The notes: generated by a model from the letters alone, not told the origin. A stretch of 64,000 nucleotides of DNA from Thermasporomyces sp040195635 (GCF_040195635.1 NZ_JBEFTX010000005.1:1-64000); one strand, 5' to 3'; counted from the first letter of the stretch, positions 1 to 8,699 are shown. Program-made: numbers and translations.

Positions 1-518
1 TGGGCGGTTTGATGCCTCCCCCCGCAGGGCGACACCGAGGGGCCACAACCCTCATCTCCCGCGCAGCACCACATCAAGAAGCTCTACCTACATCGAACCC
101 CTCTCCGTGTTCGTGACACACTCCCTTGCGGACACCCGCATGGTCGCCGTCGTGCTCCCCAAGGTGTCGACGGTTAACCTTCCGCTAACGGACGGCTACG
201 TCGGTGAGGGTCTCCAGCTGCGTGACGGGCGTCCGTGCTCTAGAGCACGAACGCGTTCGGTGGCGACATCAGCCCTACGATGATGTGACTGCCGCCACGA
301 GGCTCAGCTCTGGCGCGCCCAGCCCGCTCCATTCGCCGTCCGGTCACAGGGATCGTGCTATGGATTCGCGAGCGCGGGTATGCAATGCGGACGTACATCG
401 TCCGGAACCGGTTCTACGATGCCGGCATGGCTATCGTACGTTCCCAACATGTGAGCTTTGGCTGTCCCGATCCAGGTGCTGATGCGCGACCTGGTCGTCT
501 GAACCTAGGAGGGCGGAC
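1..518. other. Intergenic left edge, no supported gene
   Basis: I see no reading frame here with a ribosome binding site and a recognisable protein; the frames present look like random high-GC openings. Base composition is somewhat lower in GC than in the genes to the right. A perfect 16-bp palindrome (CGTGCTCTAGAGCACG) lies at 234-249, about 270 bp before the DinB-type gene, and could be an operator. A clear Shine-Dalgarno (AGGAGGGCGG) just before 519 belongs to that gene. Confidence 0.5.
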
Positions 519-1091
519 ATGACGAGTGCACCCGGCTTTACGGCCGGCGAGCCGCCAAAGTGGGACGTCGAGCGTTTCATGCACGGCGATGAGGTCGACA
601 CTGCCCTGATAACCCTCGAACGGAACCGGCGCACGTTCGCGTGGAAATGTGCCGACCTCGACGCAACTGGGATGGCCCTGCGGCTCGGCCCGTCGTCGGT
701 GACCTTGGGCGGTCTGCTCAAACACCTGGCCTGGGTTGAAGAGCTCTACTTCCAACACCGGCTGGCGGGAAGGGCGCCCATGGCGCCGTTCGACGGGCTC
801 GACCTCGAGGTCGACTGGGACGACTGGGCCTGGCGTACTGCAGCCGATGACACCCCGCAGGCACTGCGCGCGCTGTGGAACGATGCCGTACACCGTTCCA
901 GAGAATCCCTGGCCGAGGCGCTGTCCAACGGCGGGCTCGATCAGCCAACACACGACGGGATGAACCTCCGGCGGTTGCTGGCCGACATGATCGAGGAGTA
1001 CGCCCGTCATACCGGGCACGCCGACCTGCTCCGCGAAGCAGTCGACGGCTCCACCGGAGAAGGAGCCCCCGGGGACTTCCCGGTCCCGTGA
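519..1091 (+). CDS. DinB-family / DUF664 protein
   Basis: A 190-residue protein starting at ATG 519 behind a strong AGGAGG site. It has the layout of the DinB / DUF664 four-helix bundle family: an early helix (ITLERNRRTFAWKCADLD), a conserved histidine in LLKHLAWVEELYF, and a C-terminal EEYARHTGHADLLREAVDG segment that supplies further conserved histidines. Members of this superfamily use three histidines to bind a metal; some are mycothiol- or bacillithiol-dependent transferases, and most actinobacterial copies have no proven substrate. The gene stands alone with no evident operon partner. Family assignment is from the histidine pattern and length; the function is not known. Confidence 0.85.
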   Translation: MTSAPGFTAGEPPKWDVERFMHGDEVDTALITLERNRRTFAWKCADLDATGMALRLGPSSVTLGGLLKHLAWVEELYFQHRLAGRAPMAPFDGLDLEVDWDDWAWRTAADDTPQALRALWNDAVHRSRESLAEALSNGGLDQPTHDGMNLRRLLADMIEEYARHTGHADLLREAVDGSTGEGAPGDFPVP

Positions 1092-1664
1092 TCCCAGGCC
1101 GGCGCGCCGCGATCGTGGTGCGGCGGTGCCGATACCTGCTGCTCCAAGCCGAGCCGCCACGGACGCGGCTTACAGCCCGAACGCCGACGGCCCGCGCTGA
1201 TGATCAGCCGTCGCAGATGCGGATCCCTTGCGGATATCCCGCACTGTCGCCGGTGTGGGCACCTCAGATGTCCACGGTTGCCGTTCCCCAACCGGACAAC
1301 ACGGCGACCCATCGAGACAACCGGTCCTGGTCGTTGACGAGCCGTAGCGGCCTGCCCGTGGCCGCCGGCGGGAGGATCAGCCCGGGGTCGCCTCCCGTGA
1401 TGCCCACATAACCGTGATTATGAGGGTAGAACCCGGGTAGGTGCTCGGCTACTTGGAACGCGCCGGTACTCCGCAGCTTCGCTAACGAGGTACGTCAGCG
1501 AAGCGATCTCACCCGGTTGTTGTTGAGCTTCCCGGTCGATTCGTCGATGTCGCCGGTGTAGCCACTAGCGTCTCCAGCTGGTCCGCGACGACGCCGGCAG
1601 GCAACGGCCTTGGTGTGTGGGCCGTATGTGTACGGCCCACACACCAGACACTTCCTATAGGCAA
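1092..1664. other. Intergenic region with one hairpin
   Basis: No gene can be supported here. Short open frames on both strands have neither a good start nor a recognisable product. The one structured element is the perfect hairpin at 1611-1646 listed separately. The stretch probably belongs to the decayed element represented by the integrase remnant to its right. Confidence 0.5.
1611..1646. terminator. Perfect 16-bp stem hairpin
   Basis: TGGTGTGTGGGCCGTA (1611-1626), a TGTG loop, then the exact reverse complement (1631-1646). It lies just past the stop of the fragment ending at 1665 on the minus strand, so it could end that transcript. There is no T-tract, so the terminator reading is inference. 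Confidence 0.45.
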
Positions 1665-1961
1665 TCAGGCCACGAAGACTCGGACCGCCGACCACGCGAA
1701 GTCGAACCCGACGACGCCAACCCGGCCGTCATCGCTGACGGCGGGGCTGCCGTCGGCCCGAGGGAAGGGAATCACCGTCGCCGCTCCATCGTGGACGTCG
1801 AGCCGCTCAATGCGCATGGCACCGCCGGCGCTGGCCCCGTTCCACACCTTGTGGTTCCTGAGCATGTAGGTGAGGAACTGGCCGTTGGGCGACCAGGAGA
1901 TCCGGTGTGCCTCGACACCTTGGCCACCGGGCCTGGCGTAACGCCGCACCTCCCCGGTCAT
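1665..1961 (-). pseudogene. Short beta-propeller-like fragment
   Basis: A 98-codon frame beginning at ATG 1961, whose A overlaps the TGA of the integrase remnant (TGATG). The stretch HRISWSPNGQFLTYM is the kind of strand seen in WD40-like / TolB-type propeller repeats, followed by GVVGFDFAWSAVRVFVA at the end. One or two blades are far too little for a working propeller, so this reads as a gene fragment joined to the integrase remnant by deletion. Other explanations, such as a small unrelated protein, cannot be excluded. Confidence is low. Confidence 0.35.
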
Positions 1962-2542
1962 CACCTGGCGACGCGGGGGTTGTCGGTCTTGGGCACTTCC
2001 TGGTCCCGAGGTCGGCGAACAGAACGGGCCAGCGGCGTGCCCTCGGCGATGTCGCACTCCGCACTACCTCCGCGCGCATGCCGATGACGCAGCAGCCTAC
2101 GAGCGGGCTCGACGAACCGACGCCCCGCACAGTGCTCCCGGCACCGGTGAAGGTCCGCATAGAAGGACTCCAGGATCTCGGCGTCGAGTCGCCCGACCTG
2201 CAGGCCTCCCAGAACCGGGCGAATGTGCTTGCCGATCTTCCGCTCGTATCCCTGCCGAGTACTGGGCTCCACATCGACAACCTCGAGCCATCGGTCGATC
2301 AGCTGGCTAATCGTCGCCGTCGTCCGCGGGTTGCGCCGCTCGTCCACTTGGTTGAGCAATCGAGTGCGTGCTCGCTGAGCGTGCGCCATCGTGTCGACGG
2401 TCTCCGTGAGATACATCCGCCGCTTCGTGACCGGGTCCACGCCCGAGTACACCCTGACGCGGAAGCGGCGTGACGGCAGCTCGGTGATCGACCCTCGGGT
2501 ACGTCCGTCTCTACTGCGCGCCTTCCGACATCCGCGGCGCAT
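1961..2542 (-). pseudogene. Truncated tyrosine recombinase (integrase) N-terminus
   Basis: 193 codons matching only the N-terminal part of an actinobacterial phage or ICE integrase. There is an arm-type DNA-binding domain (RFRVRVYSGVDPVTKRRMY, about residues 25-45), then the core-binding SAM-like domain (TISQLIDRWLEVVDVEPSTR and GYERKIGKHIRPVLGG). After about residue 145 the sequence degenerates into low-complexity arginine-rich residues and stops. The catalytic domain with its R...HxxR...Y residues is missing from every frame nearby, so the protein cannot recombine DNA. It sits about 85 bp beyond the 3' end of a tRNA gene, the usual attachment site for such elements. I read it as the scar of an excised or decayed integrative element. 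Confidence 0.75.
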
Positions 2543-2625
2543 GCTACGCCAACTCGCACCACGAATGATGTCACGCGATCAAGCTCTAGGTCGCCCGATA
2601 AGGCGTCTGCCCACGTCAGAAGGGG

Positions 2626-2699
2626 TAGGGCGGGCGGGACTCGAACCCGCGACCCAGGGATTATGAGTCCCCTGCTCTAACCGGCTGAGCTACCGCCCC
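2626..2699 (-). tRNA. tRNA with CAU anticodon (Met, or Ile2 if lysidine-modified)
   Basis: Reading the minus strand from 2699, the acceptor stem is GGGGCGG paired with CCGCCCT (one G-U pair), followed by TAGCTCAG of the D arm. The anticodon loop is CTCATAA and the T arm is GCGGG-TTCGAGT-CCCGC. The discriminator is A and no CCA is encoded. A CAU anticodon fits elongator Met or the tRNA-Ile whose C34 is modified by TilS; sequence alone does not separate the two. A truncated integrase lies just beyond its 3' end. Confidence 0.93.
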
Positions 2700-2976
2700 T
2701 CCACACAGCGGGCGCCGGTGCGCTCCGCTGCCGCGAGAAGAGCCTAGCCACAAGTCGCGCCGGGACCGTCGAGAGGTGCGGCGTGAGGCCCGAATACCCA
2801 CGGCCGGACCGGCGATCACGGCGAGGGCGGCCAGGACGACCGGCTGTATCCTTCCCGGACGCAGTGCAGCCGGGCCATCCGTGCCTGTGTAGGTACAAAG
2901 ATATTCTCCCAGCCTCACGCCTGTGCGACCGCGTGACCCCGTTCGGCTCGAAGTCGGATTTTTCGGAGGTATCGGC

Positions 2977-3672
2977 ATGCCCTCCGCAGCAGCTGTGCGA
3001 ATCCTGTACGTACGCCACGGTGAGAACCTGGCCAACACCCTCCACCAGTTGTCGCACAAGGTTGTCGACCATCCGCTCACCGACCACGGGCGCGACCAGG
3101 CCGAACAGCTCGCACGTAGCCTCGCCGATCAGAGCTGGCGTTTTGACGCCGAGATCGTCAGCTCCCCGTCGCGGCGCGCCCAGGAGACGGCTCAGGTGAT
3201 CGCCGCCAAGCTCGACCTCAGCATCGTCACGGACGAACGCCTGCGCGAGATCGATGTCGGCGCTCTCGACGGCCGCAGCGACCAGGAGGCGTGGGACGTC
3301 TACGCCGAGGTGCATCGTCGTTGGGCGGCAGGCGAATGGTCCCGCCGGTTCTCCGACGGGGAGAACCTCCGCAACCTCGCCAACCGGCTCCGCGCGGCGC
3401 TCCTGGGAGCGGCGACGACGGTCGGGCAGCGACCAGCGACCCAGGGAGGCCGTGACACGCCGGTCGTGTTGGTGGTGGGCCACGGTGGCGGGTTCCGGGC
3501 AGCGCTTCCGTACCTCGTCAAGAATGTCGCGGACGCCTATCCCCATGACGACATGGCCAACTGTGCCGTGACGTACCTCCGGGCGATACCCGCATCCCGG
3601 CCGTCGGTGATCCATCTGGAGGCGTGGGGTGTTCCGTGTGCGGAGCTCCATCGGCTCCGGGTCCCCGACTGA
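2977..3672 (+). CDS. Histidine phosphatase family protein
   Basis: 231 residues from ATG 2977, chosen because GGAGGT lies 6 nt upstream; a longer open frame reaches back to 2923 without a site. The protein opens with the signature LYVRHGEN (R13, H14, G15), in which the histidine is the phosphate acceptor. SSPSRRAQETAQ and the later VVGHGGGFRA motif supply the other catalytic residues. This is the phosphoglycerate mutase / acid phosphatase superfamily. The substrate cannot be read from sequence; actinobacterial members include sugar-phosphate and nucleotide phosphatases and mutase-like proteins. It converges with the NYN-domain gene 36 bp away. Confidence 0.9.
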   Translation: MPSAAAVRILYVRHGENLANTLHQLSHKVVDHPLTDHGRDQAEQLARSLADQSWRFDAEIVSSPSRRAQETAQVIAAKLDLSIVTDERLREIDVGALDGRSDQEAWDVYAEVHRRWAAGEWSRRFSDGENLRNLANRLRAALLGAATTVGQRPATQGGRDTPVVLVVGHGGGFRAALPYLVKNVADAYPHDDMANCAVTYLRAIPASRPSVIHLEAWGVPCAELHRLRVPD

Positions 3673-3708
3673 TCCGATCCACTCCCTCAGGACGACAGCG
3701 GCGGGTGG

Positions 3709-4665
3709 CTACTTGGTCGCCTTGCCGACGGTGATGTCGAACTCGCGGTAGACCCTCGCCCAGAAGCCGTCCCGCAGCCAGACCCTGGCCTCGGGATAGG
3801 GGCGCAGGGAGTGGCCGAGTTCCTTCTCCGCCTCGATGAGCAGTTCGGTGTCGATCACGGTCGGCAGGATCGGCCCTGGCAGCAGATCGCGGATGTTGTC
3901 GCGGCCGCGGGTGAGGATCCACTTCTGCGCGACGTGTTCGCCGACCTCTTCCACGGTGTTCGGATTGGGGCCGAGCTTGGAGAGCGTGGCGCCGAGTGAG
4001 TGCGGACGCACCGACTTCGCGGCCGGCGCTCGGGCGGCGAACACCTCGGCCGGCGTCGGCGCCGCGCTCGGCTGGGTGGCGTGGTGGGGCAGCGGGTGCG
4101 CCTGGCGGAAGTACGGCCGGAGCAGGTCGGCGGACAGCACCTGCACGGTGTCGGACTCCCAGACGAGTCGTTCGGCCTGGTTGCTGCCGTAGGACGGCTC
4201 CACCCCCCAGAGGTGGATCCGGACGCCGTACGCCTGGGCTGCCTCGACCGCCGACACGAGGTCCTCGTCCCCGGCGAGCAGCACCGCGTCGGTGACGGCA
4301 CCGTGCCGGGCGAGCGCGTCAAGGTCGCTGCGGATCTGGGCGTCGACGCCCTTCTGCTGACCCTGCTTGTTGAGATTGCCGAGGCGTACCTTCACCATCG
4401 GCAGGGCTGCGATCACTCGCTGGTCGACGGTGGGTACGCGATCATGGGCGGCGTCGTACCAGTAGACGCGGAGAAGTTCGCCGGGCAGCCCTTCGGCACC
4501 GTGCTTCTGCAGCACCTGGATCAGTTCGTCGGCGGCGACCCGGTATTCACGGCGTTCGCGCGCGCCGAAGAGGACCTCGCCGGCCGCGGCGTAGAGATAG
4601 CCGACGTCGACCAGGATGGCGTACTTCATCGCGAAGGCCGAGGTGGCGAGATCTGGGATTCCCAC
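3709..4665 (-). CDS. NYN-domain (PIN-like) putative nuclease
   Basis: 318 residues starting at GTG 4665, which has GGGAGG five bases upstream; the open frame extends to 4887 but without a ribosome site. Residues about 13-170 form a NYN/LabA-type domain. An acidic residue ends the first strand (YAILVDVGYLY), KGVDAQIRSDLDALA carries the central aspartates, and AVLLAGDEDLVSAVEAA holds the last acidic pair. This arrangement is shared by PIN-like RNases. After a proline/alanine linker (about 205-235) there is a C-terminal helical domain with WILTRGRDNIRDLLPG. Related actinobacterial proteins are annotated only as NYN-domain proteins; an RNA-processing role is inferred from the fold. It is probably a single-gene unit. 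Confidence 0.82.
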   Translation of the reverse strand: MGIPDLATSAFAMKYAILVDVGYLYAAAGEVLFGARERREYRVAADELIQVLQKHGAEGLPGELLRVYWYDAAHDRVPTVDQRVIAALPMVKVRLGNLNKQGQQKGVDAQIRSDLDALARHGAVTDAVLLAGDEDLVSAVEAAQAYGVRIHLWGVEPSYGSNQAERLVWESDTVQVLSADLLRPYFRQAHPLPHHATQPSAAPTPAEVFAARAPAAKSVRPHSLGATLSKLGPNPNTVEEVGEHVAQKWILTRGRDNIRDLLPGPILPTVIDTELLIEAEKELGHSLRPYPEARVWLRDGFWARVYREFDITVGKATK

Positions 4666-4990
4666 AACTGCCTCCCTCGACCCCGGGTACGGCCGTGCCC
4701 GCTCCGCCGCCCTTGACAGGTTGGCGTCGCTTTCCCGCGAGACTACACGTCGGACCTTCGTGGTCGGCAGCGGTTGCAGAGGCCGTTCACGGAACGCGCT
4801 GGATGCGCTTGTGGGAAGGCTTGAACTCGAACGCTGTCTGTCGCCGCCTGGAACGATCGTCGCCACGGTCGTCACGGCGGCTCTCACGGGCGTACGGGCT
4901 TGGCGATGCAGTGAACCAGCCGACCGCCTGACGCAAGGACTTGCCGGTCGGGGAAGGCCCGTCCGTCCGCAACGGGTCCCGGGTTTCCAT
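4666..4990. other. Divergent intergenic region
   Basis: This lies between the NYN gene and the small plus-strand gene starting at 4991. Open frames continue through it on both strands, but none has a ribosome site or recognisable product. It should hold the promoters of both genes; I do not see a convincing -35/-10 pair. Confidence 0.4.
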
Positions 4991-5149
4991 GTGGCCGAGG
5001 GAAGTCAGACGAGGCTGTACGTACGGGCCGAGGATCAGGCCCTGTGGCGTCGCGCTCAGGCGTACGCGCGGAAACGGCGTATCCCTATGGCCGGGCTGGT
5101 GATGCTCGCACTCCAGGAGTACCTGACCCGGCATGACACGGACGAATAG
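4991..5149 (+). CDS. Small ribbon-helix-helix-like protein
   Basis: A 52-residue frame from GTG 4991 to a TAG just ahead of a strong terminator. TRLYVRAEDQALWRRAQAYA reads as a short strand plus a first helix, and RIPMAGLVMLALQEYLTR as a second helix, which is the layout of MetJ/Arc (CopG/ParD-type) DNA-binding proteins. No toxin or partner gene is adjacent. The ribosome site is weak, and an in-frame extension upstream is open, so the start is uncertain. Support comes from the protein pattern and the well-placed terminator at 5151. It could regulate its own promoter or a distant target. Confidence 0.5.
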   Translation: MAEGSQTRLYVRAEDQALWRRAQAYARKRRIPMAGLVMLALQEYLTRHDTDE

Positions 5150-5150
5150 G

Positions 5151-5184
5151 AACGGCCCCCGCCAGGTCTGAGCGGGGGCCGTTT
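5151..5184. terminator. Strong bidirectional terminator
   Basis: AACGGCCCCCGC (5151-5162), a 9-nt loop, then the exact complement GCGGGGGCCGTT (5172-5183), followed by T on the plus strand. It sits between two converging genes (ends at 5149 and 5201) and can serve both. Confidence 0.85.
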
Positions 5185-5200
5185 CGATGTGTGCTGCTGC

Positions 5201-5893
5201 CTACTCCATCGTGGCGCAGATGATGTACGGCTGCACGTTGCCGGTACCGCTCACCACGACGGTCCAGCCACCAGCCGCCCAGCGTCCGGCCGGGTCGGTC
5301 TCGGTGGGCTCGGACACCTGGTGGACGTCGCCCGGCATCGACGCGTTGAGCACGACGGTGCCGGTGGTGTTCGCGCCGCCCCCGATGGCGACCTCATCGC
5401 CGCTGCTGCACTTCGACGTGATCGTGACTCGACCCTCGGCGTCGGTGACGTCCTTGGCGTCGGCCGACCGGCCGACAATCTCGTAGTTGGACACGCCGTC
5501 CGCACCGTCGGCACCGGCCGGACCCTGCTCGCCGGCCGGACCCTGCTCGCCCGCCGGACCAGCCTCGCCGGTGTCGCCCTTCTCGCCCTTCAACTGCTCT
5601 ACCGTGTCCGGGGCGAAATCCTGCATCAGGATCCTCCCGTCGCGGATCTCGCTCGACCCGACCGCGGCCTCTCCGATGTCATGCTGCCGGATCGCGTTGT
5701 CGCGAATCTCGCTGGACCCGACCCCACCCGGACCGATGTCTCTCGACTGGATGGTCTGGTCGGCGATGTCGCCGGACGTAATGGTGCCCGCCGCGACGGC
5801 TGCTCCACCTGCGAGCAGCGCTCCCCCCGCGACCAGGGCGAGCGCGGCACCGCCGACGCCGAGGCCTCTGGCCACCTGACGAATGTTCTTCAC
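5201..5893 (-). CDS. Exported collagen-like repeat protein
   Basis: 230 residues from GTG 5893, which has GGAGGG seven bases upstream. Residues 1-36 form an export signal rich in Ala, Gly and Leu, ending AVAAG. Residues 38-100 carry repeats of the type SGDIxxxTI and VGSSEIRDxxI, a pattern common in actinobacterial surface proteins. About ten Gly-X-Y triplets follow (103-133, GEKGDTGEAGPAGEQGPAG), then a compact C-terminal domain with two cysteines that may form a disulfide. It is likely a secreted or cell-wall protein whose Gly-X-Y part trimerises. A role in adhesion or surface structure is inference. The gene is monocistronic, with the terminator at 5151-5184 directly after it. Confidence 0.82.
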   Translation of the reverse strand: MKNIRQVARGLGVGGAALALVAGGALLAGGAAVAAGTITSGDIADQTIQSRDIGPGGVGSSEIRDNAIRQHDIGEAAVGSSEIRDGRILMQDFAPDTVEQLKGEKGDTGEAGPAGEQGPAGEQGPAGADGADGVSNYEIVGRSADAKDVTDAEGRVTITSKCSSGDEVAIGGGANTTGTVVLNASMPGDVHQVSEPTETDPAGRWAAGGWTVVVSGTGNVQPYIICATME

Positions 5894-6229
5894 GTGTTTC
5901 CCTCCAGTTGGGGACGGCTTGCCCGCCTTCCCGTGCATGGGAAAATCCTCACGGGCACGGCGGGTTGCATGACAGTTGTGTGACAGTGTTCGTCTCCCGG
6001 TAACAAAGCGTTGGCCCGGCGGACGGAAAGCGGGAGAGCCGCGGCCAGGAGTGTGCAGTGCCCAGACCCTCGGCGGGCGCAGTGACGGTGGCAGTCGGCA
6101 CGGGGCTCATGAGGCGTCCCTCCAGGAGGACGCCCGAAAGGAAAGGCTCCCTCGCTGGACCACAGATTGTGGCGACGGAGAGGGACCTCTAGAGAGTCTC
6201 GACCGGGGTATGACCCCAGGTCAGAAGTG
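5894..6229. other. Intergenic, upstream of the collagen-like gene
   Basis: No gene is supported between the collagen-like gene and tRNA-Asn. It should contain the collagen-like gene's promoter on the minus strand. I see no repeat or strong dyad. Confidence 0.4.
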
Positions 6230-6302
6230 CTCCCGCGACTGGACTCGAACCAGTAACCTGCCGGTTAACAGCCGGACGCTCTGCCAATTGAGCTACGCGG
6301 GA
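6230..6302 (-). tRNA. tRNA-Asn (GTT anticodon)
   Basis: On the minus strand the acceptor TCCCGCG (from 6302) pairs with CGCGGGA. The D arm TAGCTCAATTGGCAGAG, anticodon loop CTGTTAA and T arm ACTGG-TTCGAGT-CCAGT are all present. The discriminator is G, as expected for tRNA-Asn, and no CCA is encoded. The outermost anticodon-stem pair (T27/C43) looks mismatched. Confidence 0.95.
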
Positions 6303-6417
6303 TCGCGACGCCGACGACTGCCGGCCCCGCATAGGTTAGCAGCCCTGCTCCGCCCCACCACGCCGCCGGGCGCCCCGTCGGCGCAGGCCGACAGATGGCC
6401 CTTTCGCGGCCCGGTCC

Positions 6418-8055
6418 TCAGCGCGATATGGCGCCGTACTCGCGCAGGATTTTGACGACCTCGGGAGCGCTGGAGAAGGCACGGACCACGTCGTCGTCGG
6501 TGACGATCTGGTGGGCGTTGGCCTCGATGTAGTTCCGCAGAAGCCGGTCAAATGTGGCAGATCCGACCGTACGCCGCGCCTCGTGCAGCATCGCGCCGCC
6601 CTGCCGGTAGACCCCCGCGCCGTAGTAGTCCGGCTGACCCAAACCGGCGTACCACCGCATCGTCTCGCCGACCCGGTTCCGCACCCGCGGCGGCACCACG
6701 AACCGCGTCTCGGCTCCGGCGGTGCCGTTGGCCAGGACCTCCGCATACTCGGCGAACGCCTCGTCCAGCCACGGGTCCCGCGCCTGGTTGTTGCCCACCA
6801 GGCCGTAGAACCACATGTGGGCGACCTCGTGCGGAACGAGCTGCGGGTACGTGCGCGGGTTCACGTTCCCGAACTGGATTGCCCCGGGGAACTCGATGCC
6901 GGTCGGGATGTCGGGCGCGATCGTCACCCACAGATCGTCGTACGGAAAGGGCCCGAGGTGGCCGGACAGCTCCGCGACGGCCGCCGCGGTCAGGTCGGCC
7001 CACTCCTGCGGTGTCGCCCGGGTCTTCACCTCGGCCGGTGCGCCCACGTGGATGCGTACGCCGTCCACTTCCCGCTCGGCGAGGGTCAACTGCCCCACGG
7101 TGACCGTGACGTCGCGGACAGCGTCAGCGGTGAAGCGGTGAACGACACTCCCCGCCCTGGCCGCGGGCATGGTGTCGACGAGCTCGCCGGTGCCGAGGAC
7201 GTCGTCCCCCTTCGGTGCCACGACGTCGAGCGTCTCGAGCTGGAACTGCTCGCTAGTCACCGTCTCACCAAAAAGGTCCACGGCTGGATCGGTCGCCCAG
7301 CCACGGCCGCGTTCCCAGGCGAGCAGCGGGTACGCAGTTGCCAGCCAGGTGGTGCCGTCCTCCGACGAGTAGCCCACCCGTTCGGGACCGTCGGCGCCGA
7401 GGGTGAGCGTGAAGGCGAGCTCGACGTCGACTGACCGGCCGGCCGCTACGCAGCCCTTGACTGGCACCCTGATCAACGTGCCCGGCGCACCGCGAGGCGC
7501 GCCGGCGGCCTCGACGCGCGGCTCGACCATGCGACCGCCGACTGCCACCGCGGTGACCTCGAGTCGGTTGCCCGACCGAGCTGTTTCCGGCTTGTTGGGC
7601 CAGGCCCGGAAGATCACCTCGCAGGTACGCCGGTCAGGGGTGAAGGTCACGGCCTCGGTACCGCGGACGACCTGGCGGTTCTTGGCGACGTCGAAGCACA
7701 GCCGGACGACCGGCCGCTCCTTCCACGGCCGGGCCCGTGCCGCGCTGTCGCGCGCGCGGTTCGCCCGCGCGGGTTCCGCCGCCGAGATCACCTTGGAGTT
7801 GCCGCCGCCTCCGCCTCCGGTCGGACATGCCGAAGGACCTTGGGGCCCGGGCGCCTGCGTTGGTGCGGGAGTGCCGAGTGGTGGGTCCGAAGCCCGCGGG
7901 CCGAGCCGGTCCGACGACGCGGATCCGCTGGGCGTCGGCGTGGCCTGGTCGGCGTCCAGCAGTCCGCCGATGGCGCTCGGAGCACACGCGGTGATCCCGG
8001 CGACGAGCACACCGGCCGCGAGCAGGCGTCGTACGGTCGTCGCGGTGCGGCTCAC
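6418..8055 (-). CDS. M1-family (gluzincin) metallopeptidase, lipoprotein
   Basis: 545 residues from GTG 8055, with GGAGGT seven bases upstream. The N-terminus is a lipoprotein signal (LLAAGVLVAGITAC). A Pro/Ser/Gly-rich linker leads to a beta domain and then a thermolysin-like catalytic domain. PHEVAHMW is the HExxH zinc site and the second glutamate follows in WLDEAFAEY, an 18-residue gap as in M1 aminopeptidases. The GAMEN-like exopeptidase loop appears as GIEFPGAI. It would act outside the membrane on peptides. The start codon overlaps the stop of the upstream gene (GTGA), so the two are translationally coupled. The protein ends soon after the catalytic helices, so it is shorter than full PepN. 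Confidence 0.88.
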   Translation of the reverse strand: MSRTATTVRRLLAAGVLVAGITACAPSAIGGLLDADQATPTPSGSASSDRLGPRASDPPLGTPAPTQAPGPQGPSACPTGGGGGGNSKVISAAEPARANRARDSAARARPWKERPVVRLCFDVAKNRQVVRGTEAVTFTPDRRTCEVIFRAWPNKPETARSGNRLEVTAVAVGGRMVEPRVEAAGAPRGAPGTLIRVPVKGCVAAGRSVDVELAFTLTLGADGPERVGYSSEDGTTWLATAYPLLAWERGRGWATDPAVDLFGETVTSEQFQLETLDVVAPKGDDVLGTGELVDTMPAARAGSVVHRFTADAVRDVTVTVGQLTLAEREVDGVRIHVGAPAEVKTRATPQEWADLTAAAVAELSGHLGPFPYDDLWVTIAPDIPTGIEFPGAIQFGNVNPRTYPQLVPHEVAHMWFYGLVGNNQARDPWLDEAFAEYAEVLANGTAGAETRFVVPPRVRNRVGETMRWYAGLGQPDYYGAGVYRQGGAMLHEARRTVGSATFDRLLRNYIEANAHQIVTDDDVVRAFSSAPEVVKILREYGAISR

Positions 8056-8678
8056 GGCTCGACCTCCGCACGGACGCCGTCCAGCACCCGCTCGGCGGCT
8101 GCCAGGATCTCCGGGTCCGCCGGATCGAGCCCCTCGTCGAACGCGAGTGCCCACACCATCCCCCCTGTGCCTGGCTCCCCTGCCGTGCCTGGCTGCCCGG
8201 CTGCACCCGATAGCTCCGTAGCCGGCTCTCCTGCCATACCCAGATCCGCGAGCTTGGCTGGCGGACGGCGGGCGATCACCCGGACACCGAGCGGACCGCG
8301 CAGGCTGACCCGCTGATCGACGACGACGCTGGCGGTGATCCGTTCGCGGATCAGCGAGAGCAGGCGGGAGCCGGGCTCGGCGAAGCTGACGGTCCAGACC
8401 GGCAGACGCTCCCCGAGCGGCGCCGTCCCGGTGACCCGCAGGACCTCGGTGTCACGGTCCCATTCGGCGTGTTCGACCTGCTCCCACGGAATTCGGTCGT
8501 ATGCCCCTTCTGCCGTGGGAAGGAACAGCGTGCGGTCGGTGCCGACAACCCAACGCTCGGCGGTGTCACGGGATGTCGCGAGCACCCGCTCACCGCGCTC
8601 CAGCTGCAGGGAATCGGTCACGTCGCGAGGAAGACCAGGCCGGCGGCGCACCCGCTCACGGTACTGGCACTCCCCCAC
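8052..8678 (-). CDS. Conserved hypothetical protein, operon with the M1 peptidase
   Basis: 208 residues as listed; a start nearer GTG 8651 (VRRRPGLPRDVTDS) is also possible because neither site has an ideal spacing. The first half resembles a small PH-like or beta-barrel domain: LERGERVLATSRD, then WVVGTDRTLFLP and IPWEQVEHAEWD, a pattern seen in many short actinobacterial proteins of unknown role. The C-terminal 40 residues (MVWALAFDEGLDPADP) are helical and acidic, separated by a Gly/Ala/Pro linker. No signal or membrane segment is present. The stop overlaps the start of the peptidase gene by 4 nt. The function is unknown. Confidence 0.7.
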   Translation of the reverse strand: MGECQYRERVRRRPGLPRDVTDSLQLERGERVLATSRDTAERWVVGTDRTLFLPTAEGAYDRIPWEQVEHAEWDRDTEVLRVTGTAPLGERLPVWTVSFAEPGSRLLSLIRERITASVVVDQRVSLRGPLGVRVIARRPPAKLADLGMAGEPATELSGAAGQPGTAGEPGTGGMVWALAFDEGLDPADPEILAAAERVLDGVRAEVEP

Positions 8679-8699
8679 GGTCCCGGACGCGCGGTTGGG

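Noticed and set aside
1100..2560. A functional prophage or integrative element
   Set aside because: Only half an integrase and a fragment remain; no other phage or conjugation gene is visible and no second attachment copy was found in the window.
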